From Mucilaginibacter sp. (lineage in GTDB: Bacteria > Bacteroidota > Bacteroidia > Sphingobacteriales > Sphingobacteriaceae), in NCBI GenBank assembly GCA_025352225.1, contig JANXTT010000065.1, forward strand, positions 44,801 through 108,800: 64,000 nt of DNA, read 5' to 3'. The notes beneath the pieces were generated by a model, which did not search any database, was not told where the DNA came from, and saw only the letters and a list, made by a program, of their open reading frames with translations. The position numbers were made by a program, and so were the translations under genes. Numbering within the stretch: position 1 is the stretch's first letter; each line of letters starts with the position of its first letter. Positions 24,891 through 34,983 of the stretch are shown piece by piece.

Positions 24891-27800
24891 ATGAAGCAGT
24901 TGTTGTCTTTTTTCAATCCGGTAAATTTGGATATCAAAGGTTATTCAAGCAAATCTATGCTCGTAAAATATTGTGCATACAAAAAGTTGTATCTGTTAAT
25001 AGGGCTCTTGTTCTTTTGTAGCCATACATTTGCTCAGAACTACCAGGAAATAAACCATCGTATTGATTCCTTAGCAAATATTAGATTACCTAAATCAGCA
25101 TTGATCGAAGTAGATAAACTTGAACAGTTGGCCCGTAAAAATAAAAATGCACCTCAACAAATTAGGGCGATAATATACCGCATGAAGTTTCAATCGTATA
25201 TGGAAGAAAATGCACTGGTTGCTATAATTGCCCGTTTGAAGCTGGATATTGGGCAGGCCAATTACCCGGTAAAATCCGTATTACAATCCTTATTAGCCGG
25301 CATGTACTGGAACTATTACCATCAAAACCGCTGGCAATTTAACCAACGCAATCGCCTTGAAAAAACTGGTTCCGATTTAACTAAATGGGATCTGCAAACC
25401 ATTAATGATGAAATGACCCATTTGTTTAAGCTGTCTTTACAGGACTATCAACAAGAACAGGATACACCAATCAATGTGCTTGAAGGGGTTTTAGACGGCG
25501 ACAAATCAACCCGTTATTTGCGCCTCACCTTATATGATCTGTTGGTACAACGCGCTTTAGAGTTTTTATTAGCAGAAGAGCCCGCTCTTACCAAACCCAA
25601 ATTGCCATTTAGATTAACTGATTCACGGCTTTTTAGTGATAGCTACACTTTTGCGCATCTATACATCACAACAACTGATATCACATCAACATTTTATAAT
25701 GGTATTAAATATTTACAGCAGGCCACGCTTTTTCATTTACAAAAACAGGATGAAGAAGCATTAGCAGACCTGGATCTGAAACGGTTGGAGTTTTTAAACC
25801 GCAATGCATCCGTTATCAATAAAGATGAATTATACCTGAACGCTTTAGAGCAGATAGCACCTAAACTATCGGCAAAGCCAATTAGTGCCGACGCTATGGT
25901 ATTGCAGGGGAAATATTATCAGGAAAAAGATAGCTTAAAACAGGCATTTAGTTACTTCACCAAGGCGCTTTCTGCTTATCCAAAAAGTTTCGGGTCGAAA
26001 AATGCAGAAGGTTATTTAAAACTTATCCAGCATAAAGAATTATCAGCAACGGTCGAAGATGTAAATGTGCCTGACGAACCTTTGTTGGGTCTGCTTAATT
26101 ACCGTAATGTTAAAAACGCCCGGTTAATTATTTATAAGGTATCAACAACTCAATATAATCAACTGGCAAAAATCCCTTCGGATATTAATCGTTACACCGA
26201 TGGTACAATGATATATGCATCCGATTCGGTTTTTAGGTATCTCAAAAAGCTGAAACCGGTAATCGAAGAGTCCTTGACTTTGCCCGATCCGCAGGATTAT
26301 CGTAAACATAGCGCCGAGTTTAAAATCGAACCTTTAAAATCAGGTCATTATGTGGTTGTAGTTCGGGATAACCTATCTGACGATCCCGCTTTAATTCAGT
26401 TGACTACCCTTAAAGTGTGTCATTTATCTTTCGTAACCCGGCGAAATGCAGATAATCAGGTAGAGATAAGGGTGACAGATAGAGAAACGGGTGTACCCGT
26501 ACCTCATGTACATGTTACCGTAGCGGAAACCAATGAAAAAGTAACTGACACTAACGGAGCTTGTTTGTTCGATGCAACTACCGCATATTTTTTTTCAGTT
26601 AAAGTAACAACACCAACAGATACATTATATGTAGCTTCAAGATATTCTAACCCTATATTTCAGTCGAACAAACTAACTACCAGCACTATACTTTTTACCG
26701 ACAAGCAAATATATCGCCCCGGCCAAACAGTTTATTATAAGGGTCTACATCTGCAAAGGCTAGAAGGAAAAAGCACCATCATGGTGAACGAAAAACTAAC
26801 TGTTGATATCATGGACAATAACCAGAAATCAATTAGCTCAACACCTGTAATTACTAACGAGTTTGGAACATTCAGTGGATCATTCATCATACCTCAAAAT
26901 ATTTTGAATGGAACCGTTGAGATTAGTACCGACGATGGCAGTAAGTACATTAGGGTAGAAGAGTATAAACGGCCTAGTTTCCAGATAGAATTTTTACCGG
27001 TAAAAAGTAGTTATAAACCCAACGATTCGGTAACAGTTAAGGGTACGGTAATAGCTTATTCTGGATACGGTTTATCACAGGCGCGGGTAGCCTATCATAT
27101 AACCCGTCAAGCTATGCTAAAAAATTATCGCCTCTATCCAAAGTACGGACGAATATTGGCACAGAACATCGGGTTTATAAATGACACACTAAAAACCAAT
27201 GATCAGGGACAGTTTGAAATAAAGTTTAAGGCCCTTCCCGATGATAATGTTAATTTAAATGATATTAACATTAATTACCACTACCACATAAATGCTGATG
27301 TAACCGATGCCAGCGGCGAAACCCGTTCGGCAAATACACAGGTGGCTGTTGGCAATAATAATTTTGTAATGTATGCCAATGTTCCGCAAAAAGCATTTGC
27401 CCGCGATTCCATTACTGCAAGAATCCTCAATTTGAATAATATATCGCAAAATGCAACGCTTAATTTAAAAATTTATTCGCTTAAAGAGCCGGAACAGCTA
27501 TTTAAAAACAGGTTATGGGCTAAACCAGATCAGTTTTTGCTCAGCAAAAGTGAATTTAAAAAGGATTATCCGGCGTATGCTTATAGTAACGAAGATGAAC
27601 AGAGCACCTGGAGTATTATAAATAAGGTGATGGATATAACCACAAGCAACCCTGGTAAGGATCTGGCGGTGTTTAAACTAGATGCATTAAGCAAACAACC
27701 AACTGGTACCTATAAAGTTACCGTTAATGCTAAGAATGAACATGGCGATACTAGTTCTACCATATGTTACATGTTTATGGTAAACGAACTGGGTCAACCG

Positions 27801-30800
27801 CAAATATTTGATGATTGGGTAACACCGTTGGTTACCGATGTTAAAGCAGGTACACCTGCTGAGTTTTTAGTTGGAATTGGTAAAGCGAGCCATGTACTGA
27901 TGGAAAAATACAGCGGGTCGCAAATACGCTCCTCAGAATGGTTAAATATTCCAGGGGGAAAGCAACTATTGATTAAAATCCCGGTTGGGCCAGATGAGAA
28001 GAATATTAGTGTACAGTTTTTAATGGTTTATCAAAACCGGATGTATAGCCGCTATCAAAATATTATTAATAATGCAGTGGACGAAAACCTGAATATTCGT
28101 TTTTTAACTTTTAGAAATAAATTACAGCCTGGTGAAAAAGAACAATGGAAACTGCAAGTGTCGGGCAAAAACAAAGAACAACAGGCTGCAGAAATGGTAG
28201 CTGATCTGTACGATGCATCTTTGGATGATATTGCCGCTAAGGATAATTGGGCTAATATTTTAAATGTGAACCATTCATATATTCCACGCTATTTTAATTG
28301 GGATAATGGTAATGGATTTGTTGGTCAAAGCATAACTAACCCTTTAAAATATAGCAACTATTATTTTAGCCTATTTCCACGTAAGTATGAGACGCTTAAT
28401 ATGTTCGGTTATCATTATTATGGCGGCTATAATAATGACTATCATTTTTTTGCAAAAAAGTTGGCTGATAAAGGCGACCAGAATGCACAATTCAGCTTTG
28501 ATCAGTCTGTTGCTAGCCTAAATGAAGTGACAATAGGGTATGGAACTCAAAAAAGAACGGATGTAACCGGAGCTGTTTCTTCTGAGTTGGAAGGCAGGGT
28601 AGCCGGAGTCCAGATTACCAATGGCTCACCGGGAGGTTCCATTGATATCCAGATCCGGGGAGTAAGTAGTATTGGGTCGGGAAATTCGCCTTTATATGTT
28701 ATTGATGGTATAATCAGCGATGGTTTTAATACTTTATCTCCGTCTGATATCGAAAGTGTCGATATTTTAAAAGAGGCCAAAGCTACGGCAATTTATGGTG
28801 CCCAGGGAGCTAATGGTGTTGTTATTATTACCACCAAAAAAGGCAGAATGGGTTTAATCGGCCAGCAAGCCATCGCTACCCGCAAAAATTTTAACGAAAC
28901 CGCTTTCTTTTACCCGCAATTGCGCACTAACGAAAAAGGTGAAATATTGATTGAGTTTATTATACCCGAAGCATTAACCAAATGGCGCTTTAAGGCCTTT
29001 GCACATACTAAGGATTTAAAGACCGGTTATATAGAAAACGAAGTAGTTACCCAAAAGCAATTGAGCATTAGTGCTAACATGCCGCGCTTTTTACGAGAAG
29101 GTGATACGCTCACTGTTTCGGCAAGGCTGGCTAATTTAACGGCATCGAATTTAAAAGGAAAAGTAAACCTGCAATTATTCAATGCTTTAAACATGCATCC
29201 GGTATTGTTATTGCTTAACCCGGCCGATGCACAACAAAACTTTGATTTAGCCACGGCAACTAATAAAGCGGTATCATTCCGTATAGTTATCCCGGCGGGG
29301 TTAGATGCCTTAACTTATCGCCTTACGGCAGAGGCTGGTCAGTTTACTGATGGTGAAGAAAATACGATACCTGTATTGCCCAACCGCATGTTGGTTACCG
29401 AATCAATGCCGATGATGGTACGTTCAGGTCAAACACGATCATTTACGTTTGATAAGCTGGTGAACCAACATAGCACCACCCTTAAAAACAAAACACTCAC
29501 GCTGGAATATACCCAAAACCCGGCATGGTATGCTGTACAGGCTTTGCCTTATATGATGGAGTTTCCGTACGAATGCTCAGAGCAGATATTCAGCCGTTAT
29601 TATGCCAATAGCATGGCCACTAACCTGGTGAACAAAATGCCGGTTATTAAACAGGTGTTCGATCAATGGAAAACCGGGAGTAGCTCTGCACTGTTATCAA
29701 ACCTGGAAAAAAACCAGGAACTAAAAGCTACCTTGATTGAAGAAACGCCCTGGTTACAGGATGCCATTAATGAATCGGAACAGAAAAAGCGTATTGCACT
29801 GCTTTTTGATCTCAATAAAATGAGCAATGAGTTACAGTTAAACCTTGACAAGCTACAGAAAAAGCAATTACCTGATGGCGGCTTCCCCTGGTTTGGTGGC
29901 GACCGTTCCGATCCATATATCACCAGGCACATTTTAGCGGGCATAGGCCAGTTATACCATTTAAGCATTATTGATACTAAAGATCAAACCCTAAAAAACA
30001 TCGCTGATAAAGCAATGGGCTACCTGGATAAAGTTTTGATAGATGATGCGAGCGGGACCAAAAAACATAATGAATACGATATCCGTATTTTAGGTTCAGC
30101 CGAGATACATGCCTATTATACACAAAGCTATTATACAAACAGGGCTATGAGTGCCGAAATGCAGACGCTATTAGCTAATTACCTGAGACTCGCTCAGAAC
30201 CAATGGAAATACAAGGATGTATATGAGCAAGGTATGATCGCGTTGACTATGCAGCGCAATAAAAAACCTAAAGTCGCTCAAACGATCGTACGCTCGTTAA
30301 TAGAAACCGCACAGCATACTGATGATATGGGGATGTATTGGGACAAAAATCAGTTAGGCTATTTCTGGTATCAATCACCTGTGGAAACACAAAGTTTAAT
30401 GATAGAACTCTTTACCGAAGCTGGTAATAATGATACAGCCGTTGAAGAAATGAAAATATGGTTGATGCAAAACAAACAAACCAATAACTGGAAAACGACT
30501 AAGGCTACTGCCGCGGCCTGTTATGCGCTGTTGCTGAAAGGCGATAACTGGCTGGTTGACAATGGAAGCTCTGAAATTAAACTTGATGGAAAGAACCTTA
30601 CCGATTTGAAACCAGACCTAAAAGCCGATGCCGGAACAGGGTACATTAAAACCAATTGGGCCGACGAACAGGTTAAACCAGCATTAGGTAAGGTAAATAT
30701 TAAAAACAATGGCAAAACTATCAGCTGGGGGGCGATGCACTGGCAATACCTTGAAAATTTGGATAAGATAACCCCATCACAAACTGATATTCGTCTGGAA

Positions 30801-31208
30801 CGAAAGTACTTTATCCAAAAACAAACAAATTCAGGATCGGTACTAACTACTGTTGACACCAAACACCAACCCAAAACAGGCGATTTATTAAAAGTGGTGG
30901 TGTACCTCAAGGCTGGCAGAGATTTTCAATACATTCAGTTAAAAGATATGCGCCCTGCAGGTACAGAGCCTGTGGATGCATTATCAACCTATAAATACCA
31001 GGATGGTTTATTTTATTACCAGGTAACTAAAGATATAGCAACTAACTTTTTTATCAGTAATTTAAACAAAGGTAACTACGTTTTTGAATACCGCCTGCGT
31101 GTGGTGCAACCCGGTAATTTTTCTACAGGCATAAGTACGGTGCAATGTATGTACGCGCCGGAATTTAATGCACATTCGGAAGGAACAAGGATGGAGATTA
31201 AACCTTAA
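24891..31208 (+). CDS. Alpha-2-macroglobulin family protein with embedded TonB-plug domain
   Basis: About 2105 residues from ATG 24891. A start at 24801 would add 30 residues; the hydrophobic signal segment (LYLLIGLLFFCSHTFAQ) would also suit a start at 24957. An N-terminal helical region is followed by an MG2 domain near residue 595 (TDKQIYRPGQTVYYKGL). Residues about 1208-1322 are a SusC-type plug (LNEVTIGYGTQKRTDVTGAV, PLYVIDGI, AIYGAQGANGVVIITTKKG). The A2M core resumes with AFFYPQLRTNEKGEI, and a thioester-type C-S-E-Q at Cys1562-Gln1565. Bacterial A2Ms trap proteases in the periplasm or at the surface. The embedded plug is unusual. It appears to be ICE cargo. Confidence 0.85.
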   Translation: MKQLLSFFNPVNLDIKGYSSKSMLVKYCAYKKLYLLIGLLFFCSHTFAQNYQEINHRIDSLANIRLPKSALIEVDKLEQLARKNKNAPQQIRAIIYRMKFQSYMEENALVAIIARLKLDIGQANYPVKSVLQSLLAGMYWNYYHQNRWQFNQRNRLEKTGSDLTKWDLQTINDEMTHLFKLSLQDYQQEQDTPINVLEGVLDGDKSTRYLRLTLYDLLVQRALEFLLAEEPALTKPKLPFRLTDSRLFSDSYTFAHLYITTTDITSTFYNGIKYLQQATLFHLQKQDEEALADLDLKRLEFLNRNASVINKDELYLNALEQIAPKLSAKPISADAMVLQGKYYQEKDSLKQAFSYFTKALSAYPKSFGSKNAEGYLKLIQHKELSATVEDVNVPDEPLLGLLNYRNVKNARLIIYKVSTTQYNQLAKIPSDINRYTDGTMIYASDSVFRYLKKLKPVIEESLTLPDPQDYRKHSAEFKIEPLKSGHYVVVVRDNLSDDPALIQLTTLKVCHLSFVTRRNADNQVEIRVTDRETGVPVPHVHVTVAETNEKVTDTNGACLFDATTAYFFSVKVTTPTDTLYVASRYSNPIFQSNKLTTSTILFTDKQIYRPGQTVYYKGLHLQRLEGKSTIMVNEKLTVDIMDNNQKSISSTPVITNEFGTFSGSFIIPQNILNGTVEISTDDGSKYIRVEEYKRPSFQIEFLPVKSSYKPNDSVTVKGTVIAYSGYGLSQARVAYHITRQAMLKNYRLYPKYGRILAQNIGFINDTLKTNDQGQFEIKFKALPDDNVNLNDININYHYHINADVTDASGETRSANTQVAVGNNNFVMYANVPQKAFARDSITARILNLNNISQNATLNLKIYSLKEPEQLFKNRLWAKPDQFLLSKSEFKKDYPAYAYSNEDEQSTWSIINKVMDITTSNPGKDLAVFKLDALSKQPTGTYKVTVNAKNEHGDTSSTICYMFMVNELGQPQIFDDWVTPLVTDVKAGTPAEFLVGIGKASHVLMEKYSGSQIRSSEWLNIPGGKQLLIKIPVGPDEKNISVQFLMVYQNRMYSRYQNIINNAVDENLNIRFLTFRNKLQPGEKEQWKLQVSGKNKEQQAAEMVADLYDASLDDIAAKDNWANILNVNHSYIPRYFNWDNGNGFVGQSITNPLKYSNYYFSLFPRKYETLNMFGYHYYGGYNNDYHFFAKKLADKGDQNAQFSFDQSVASLNEVTIGYGTQKRTDVTGAVSSELEGRVAGVQITNGSPGGSIDIQIRGVSSIGSGNSPLYVIDGIISDGFNTLSPSDIESVDILKEAKATAIYGAQGANGVVIITTKKGRMGLIGQQAIATRKNFNETAFFYPQLRTNEKGEILIEFIIPEALTKWRFKAFAHTKDLKTGYIENEVVTQKQLSISANMPRFLREGDTLTVSARLANLTASNLKGKVNLQLFNALNMHPVLLLLNPADAQQNFDLATATNKAVSFRIVIPAGLDALTYRLTAEAGQFTDGEENTIPVLPNRMLVTESMPMMVRSGQTRSFTFDKLVNQHSTTLKNKTLTLEYTQNPAWYAVQALPYMMEFPYECSEQIFSRYYANSMATNLVNKMPVIKQVFDQWKTGSSSALLSNLEKNQELKATLIEETPWLQDAINESEQKKRIALLFDLNKMSNELQLNLDKLQKKQLPDGGFPWFGGDRSDPYITRHILAGIGQLYHLSIIDTKDQTLKNIADKAMGYLDKVLIDDASGTKKHNEYDIRILGSAEIHAYYTQSYYTNRAMSAEMQTLLANYLRLAQNQWKYKDVYEQGMIALTMQRNKKPKVAQTIVRSLIETAQHTDDMGMYWDKNQLGYFWYQSPVETQSLMIELFTEAGNNDTAVEEMKIWLMQNKQTNNWKTTKATAAACYALLLKGDNWLVDNGSSEIKLDGKNLTDLKPDLKADAGTGYIKTNWADEQVKPALGKVNIKNNGKTISWGAMHWQYLENLDKITPSQTDIRLERKYFIQKQTNSGSVLTTVDTKHQPKTGDLLKVVVYLKAGRDFQYIQLKDMRPAGTEPVDALSTYKYQDGLFYYQVTKDIATNFFISNLNKGNYVFEYRLRVVQPGNFSTGISTVQCMYAPEFNAHSEGTRMEIKP

Positions 31209-31282
31209 ATGCACAATAGGTTGTGTGTGTCGTCCTGAAATTATTTGGTTTAAACAATCGACGGAGACTCAATGATAAGTAA

Positions 31283-31555
31283 TGTCATCCAGTTCCTCGA
31301 TTTCTAATCTTAGATCAGCCATCACAAATTTATTTTCCACCCGAAAGGGACGTTGCTCAAACAGGGAAAATAGATGAAACAGTAGTTAAACAGATGTATG
31401 AATTTATCTTAAGGGTTACAAAAGAACTTTCTCCTGATTTCCAAATCATTATAATGGATCATGCCAAATTGAACTTTGAAGATTTTACAAATTCTATTAC
31501 AGAAGAATGGCGAAATGGAGTTAAACATATACCAACAAATTGGGTAAGTTCATAA
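31283..31555 (+). pseudogene. C-terminal remnant of a DUF3732 (ABC-3C system) ATPase
   Basis: About 90 in-frame codons with no start. The translated fragment carries the Walker B/D-loop-like FLILDQPSQIYFP and ends with QIIIMDHAKL and WRNGVKHIPTNW, the hallmark C-terminus of DUF3732 proteins. DUF3732 is the Rad50-like ATPase of ABC-three-component conflict systems. The N-terminal four fifths and the partner genes are missing, so this is a relic beside an intact ATPase gene. Confidence 0.72.
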
Positions 31556-31622
31556 TAACGTCGAATTTCATTTTTATGGGTATTACAATTCAAATAAGGA
31601 AAAAATCAATCGAAGACTATCA

Positions 31623-33668
31623 CTAAATAAAATCGTTAATATGATTTTCAATTTTAGTTGCACAAACCCGAAAATATTCCATATCCTGATCACTTATATC
31701 TTTAGCATGCGTATCTGCTCGATATTTATTAATTGCGGCCATGTGAGTATTAAAACCTTCTTTATCTCTTCCAAATATGTTTTCAAAGAAGGCCCACTCC
31801 TTTGTAATAATCTTTCTTAAATCCTCAAAATATATTTCACTCTTATTCGGATTAAATATGTCTTTTAATGTAAATGAATAATATTTTGATTTCCGTGGGT
31901 CGCCCATCAGATTTAAAACTTTTTGCTTCGCGTCGTTTTCTCCTTTATTAGAAACAAGAACTGTCCTAATAATAATCCTCAATTTTGGTTCTATTTCATT
32001 TCTTCTTTCAGAGATTTCATTTTGTTTCTCTTTTAAGGTAAGTTTTAGTTTTTTGTACTTATTAAGGTTTATTAGATATTGCTTAACAGATTCTATTTTA
32101 AAAAAATATAATTCTGAATTTTGGTCCAAAATATTATAGCCCAATAAATGATTGGTGTATTCTTTCGAGTATTTGGCAAACTCATTAAACAGTTCCAAAT
32201 TACCTACTGCCAAAAACTTCAACATTTCATATTCATCGTTATAATGCTCTTTGAGAACAGAAAGGATCATTTCAATATAAGCATTGTCATTCTGATTAAA
32301 AATCTCTTTGCCTTTTTCGTAAATATTTTTGTCAACTCGGGTTGGCCGCTCTTTTGGAACTATTTTGTTAATTACGCTACAAACATTTCTCATTAAAAAC
32401 GGATGTCCACCGAAATCTTCTGTGAGTTTTGAATAAATGGTTTCATCAAATTTCAATCCCATTACACTGCCAATCCGTCGAATCATATCTTTTGTCTGTG
32501 GCACATCAAAAGGTTGAATATATTCATGAGGTAGTTGGTTAAAAATAGGATTATCAACGCCATTTATGAACGGTGTTTCAACACTTTTTGGATTCGTTCC
32601 TACCAATAAATAGGAAAATAAATTGTCATGTTTTTGAAATAGTGACCGAAGGGTTTGCCAAAATAATATAAAATCATTTCCGGTTTTCCAGTGTTGACTT
32701 AAAGAAATGCCCGGAGTGATGTGTTCAATTTCGTCAAATATCAGAAGGATGTTTTTGCTTCCAAGCTTTTTAAAAATCTTTATTAAATCTTTTTCAAAGT
32801 TAGTGGCTGCATCTTCCTCTGTATAATCAGATTCCTTTTTTAAAATTATTTGCAGACTATTTTGAGATTTTATTTCGTCAATTACATGTTTTAATGCTTT
32901 ATTCCATCGTTTTACATGAAAACTGGGAAGTTGACAATCCAAAAAAACAGATATTCCATTATTATTTTTTATTGCCCTTTGAATACCATAAATAAGAGAT
33001 GTTTTTCCTGTCTTTCTTAAACCAAACAACCCTGAATTTTCATTGCTTTTATGCCTGTTAATTATAGAATGAATCAAATCAGTTCGACCGAAAAAATACA
33101 AATCTTTTTTTAACGCTGAATTGAAAGCAAAAAGATCTCTTGAATAGAAATATTCCTTGAAGCGATTTCTAATAAAAAAGTTATCATATTTGCCAGCGAG
33201 TTCATTATAGGTAAATGGCACAATTGCCTGATGTTCCGGGTCGCTTTTCAATAACTGACGAATTTTTGATTCTATATAATTATCCTTACTTATCAAAATA
33301 CCGCAGACTTTTTCAATTCTCAATTCTTGCATCAACGCAACGACTTTATCAAATGAGTCTAACGTTCTCGGTTCAAAATTCTCGTAGTCGCTAAAGACTA
33401 CTATTATTTCTCTTTCAATGTTAAATAGTGTCTGATATTCAGCTGTTGGCTTCATTAAGAAATATTTATATTGACTTGCCACCCCTAAGCCTATTTTTCC
33501 GCCGCCACTGGTAACATACCATTCCTTACCTAAATTACATATTATGGTTTTCTCTTCTTGAGTAAAATGCTTCAATACAAGATGGGTATTTAATCCAGGC
33601 GTAGTGGTTGTCATATATTTTCGTAATATTTTCTTAGAATTAAATAATTGTTTTAAGGATTTTATCAA
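31623..33668 (-). CDS. STAND-type AAA+ ATPase with HEPN-like C-terminus
   Basis: 681 residues, no signal peptide. The N-terminal 190 residues form an alpha/beta domain I cannot name (IIVVFSDYENFEPRTL, VCGILISKD). An ATPase core follows, with Walker A FGLRKTGKTSL (about 215-225), Walker B ILLIFDEIEHI (about 310) and the GGHPFLMRNVCS winged-helix region. The last about 120 residues look like a Swt1/HEPN fold (LRKIITKEWAFFENIFG, INKYRADTHAKDIS) with Arg653 and His657 (R-x3-H). STAND ATPases with nuclease-like tails are common phage sensors. It lies beside the DUF3732 remnant, so a defence role is plausible but inferred. Confidence 0.7.
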   Translation of the reverse strand: MIKSLKQLFNSKKILRKYMTTTTPGLNTHLVLKHFTQEEKTIICNLGKEWYVTSGGGKIGLGVASQYKYFLMKPTAEYQTLFNIEREIIVVFSDYENFEPRTLDSFDKVVALMQELRIEKVCGILISKDNYIESKIRQLLKSDPEHQAIVPFTYNELAGKYDNFFIRNRFKEYFYSRDLFAFNSALKKDLYFFGRTDLIHSIINRHKSNENSGLFGLRKTGKTSLIYGIQRAIKNNNGISVFLDCQLPSFHVKRWNKALKHVIDEIKSQNSLQIILKKESDYTEEDAATNFEKDLIKIFKKLGSKNILLIFDEIEHITPGISLSQHWKTGNDFILFWQTLRSLFQKHDNLFSYLLVGTNPKSVETPFINGVDNPIFNQLPHEYIQPFDVPQTKDMIRRIGSVMGLKFDETIYSKLTEDFGGHPFLMRNVCSVINKIVPKERPTRVDKNIYEKGKEIFNQNDNAYIEMILSVLKEHYNDEYEMLKFLAVGNLELFNEFAKYSKEYTNHLLGYNILDQNSELYFFKIESVKQYLINLNKYKKLKLTLKEKQNEISERRNEIEPKLRIIIRTVLVSNKGENDAKQKVLNLMGDPRKSKYYSFTLKDIFNPNKSEIYFEDLRKIITKEWAFFENIFGRDKEGFNTHMAAINKYRADTHAKDISDQDMEYFRVCATKIENHINDFI

Positions 33669-33854
33669 AGCAGAACACTAAAAGTATATATAAGAAATCT
33701 GATAATCAAGAATTACAATTCCTTAATTTTTTATTATAAACCAAAGATTATTTCAGGGATATCCCTAAATGCCCCTAATCCCCATTCCGGCTCTCCTTTC
33801 ATTTGTATCAATAAATATAGCTAACAATGCTAAATGATATAAAAATAGGAAATT

Positions 33855-34133
33855 ATGACCGCATTAGATTTAATAACCAAAGAAGACCTGCAACAGTTCA
33901 AGACAGAATTATTTACAGAACTACGCAAATTGGGCATCAGTCAATCTACAGACCAGTCCAATAAAAGATGGCTGAAAAGCGCTGAAGTACGGAAACTATT
34001 AAAGATTTCAGCAGGAACCCTACAAAACCTGCGTATCAATGGCACGATTGCTTATAATAAAGTTGGCAGTCTGCTTTATTACAAATACGAAGACCTGATC
34101 AAGTTGATGGACGGAAACTCAACCAACAAATAA
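33855..34133 (+). CDS. Helix-turn-helix (excisionase-like) protein
   Basis: 92 residues. The C-terminal half is an HTH_17/MerR-like domain (WLKSAEVRKLLKISAGTLQNLRINGTIAYNKVGSLLYYKYEDLIKLM). Proteins of this type occur at the start of Bacteroidota ICE mobilisation modules as excisionase or regulatory factors. The next gene begins 4 bases after the stop, so it leads a three-gene unit. Confidence 0.88.
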   Translation: MTALDLITKEDLQQFKTELFTELRKLGISQSTDQSNKRWLKSAEVRKLLKISAGTLQNLRINGTIAYNKVGSLLYYKYEDLIKLMDGNSTNK

Positions 34134-34137
34134 GCCA

Positions 34138-34428
34138 ATGAAACTATCCTATCCAATAGAACAGTTTCTGCGTAAAGCATCAAATGACAACCGTTTGCTG
34201 CCATCCCATATCAGTCTGTTTACCTCTATGTTTTATTACAGCCCCGGCGATGTACCCGATAGTTTTTTTAAGGTTAGCAGAAAAAAATTGATGCGTTTTT
34301 CACGGATCAAATCCGTTGCCACCTATCATAAATGTATCCGGGAACTGGTAGCATACGGTTATATCATCTATCAGCCATCCTATGATCCATACCGGGCAAG
34401 CATGGTATCACTTACCTCTAACAAATAA
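34138..34428 (+). CDS. Conserved ICE hypothetical protein, likely winged helix
   Basis: 96 residues. The pattern LPSHISLFTSMFYYSPGD ... FFKVSRKKLMRFSRIKSVATYHKCIRELVAYGYIIY looks like a winged helix of the replication-initiator/DnaD sort, ending in a short basic strand. I recognise the gene type from Bacteroidota ICEs but have no function for it. It is packed between the HTH gene (4-base gap) and the next hypothetical (6-base gap). Confidence 0.7.
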   Translation: MKLSYPIEQFLRKASNDNRLLPSHISLFTSMFYYSPGDVPDSFFKVSRKKLMRFSRIKSVATYHKCIRELVAYGYIIYQPSYDPYRASMVSLTSNK

Positions 34429-34434
34429 AGAATT

Positions 34435-34833
34435 ATGAAAGAGACAACTGTATTGGGTTTCTATCCCGCTTTAGAAGCGGGTTATGAGCCGCGCAATTAT
34501 TCCTGGTTAACAGTGGATGTGCCGGTAGGCGAATACGAAGCCAAACTGGACTTTATGATCTGGTCGAAAAAACAAGTCGCGATTAACTGCTATCTGACGG
34601 CCCTCGCTTCAGGGCAACATTTCAGGCTTACAGCCTACCGAAACAAGGCGGAAGATTACATGGCGGGAGGCGCAGCCGTCCGCTTCCTGCCATTCGGTTC
34701 TGTCCTATCGGTAACCGTCGAACTTAACGGAAGCGGCAATCCCAAATGGACTAACGCCGTCCTCATCGGAGCAGGTAATGAGGAGTTGCAGCCAGTAACA
34801 AGTCCCGATGCGCAGCATCGTTTGGAGTTTTAA
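34435..34833 (+). CDS. Conserved ICE hypothetical protein, 132 aa
   Basis: 132 residues of mainly beta-strand pattern (WLTVDVPVGEYEAKLDFMIW, HFRLTAYRNKAEDY, GSVLSVTVELNG), no signal peptide, no named family recognised. A small OB- or barrel-like fold is possible. It closes the HTH operon just upstream of the candidate oriT. Confidence 0.65.
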   Translation: MKETTVLGFYPALEAGYEPRNYSWLTVDVPVGEYEAKLDFMIWSKKQVAINCYLTALASGQHFRLTAYRNKAEDYMAGGAAVRFLPFGSVLSVTVELNGSGNPKWTNAVLIGAGNEELQPVTSPDAQHRLEF

Positions 34834-34920
34834 CCGCGTCCATTTTTGAAAAAAAATGGAGCAAGCGGAAGTTGGGCACGGCCCTACTTTGCTTGCCCTA
34901 CGCTTCGCTATGGGGGTTTG

Positions 34921-34983
34921 AAGTATATCCCGGATATACTTTGATGCCTCTAACATGCCTCTAACCCATAAAATGATATACTT
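34921..34983. other. Candidate origin of transfer (oriT) region
   Basis: Immediately ahead of the mobilisation genes lie a palindrome with 10-bp arms AAGTATATCC (34921-34930) and GGATATACTT (34932-34941) around one C, two abutting 11-bp direct repeats ATGCCTCTAAC (34944-34954, 34955-34965), and a further copy of GATATACTT (34975-34983) touching the next ATG. Inverted plus direct repeats upstream of relaxase genes are the usual oriT layout. The nic site cannot be read. Confidence 0.5.
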
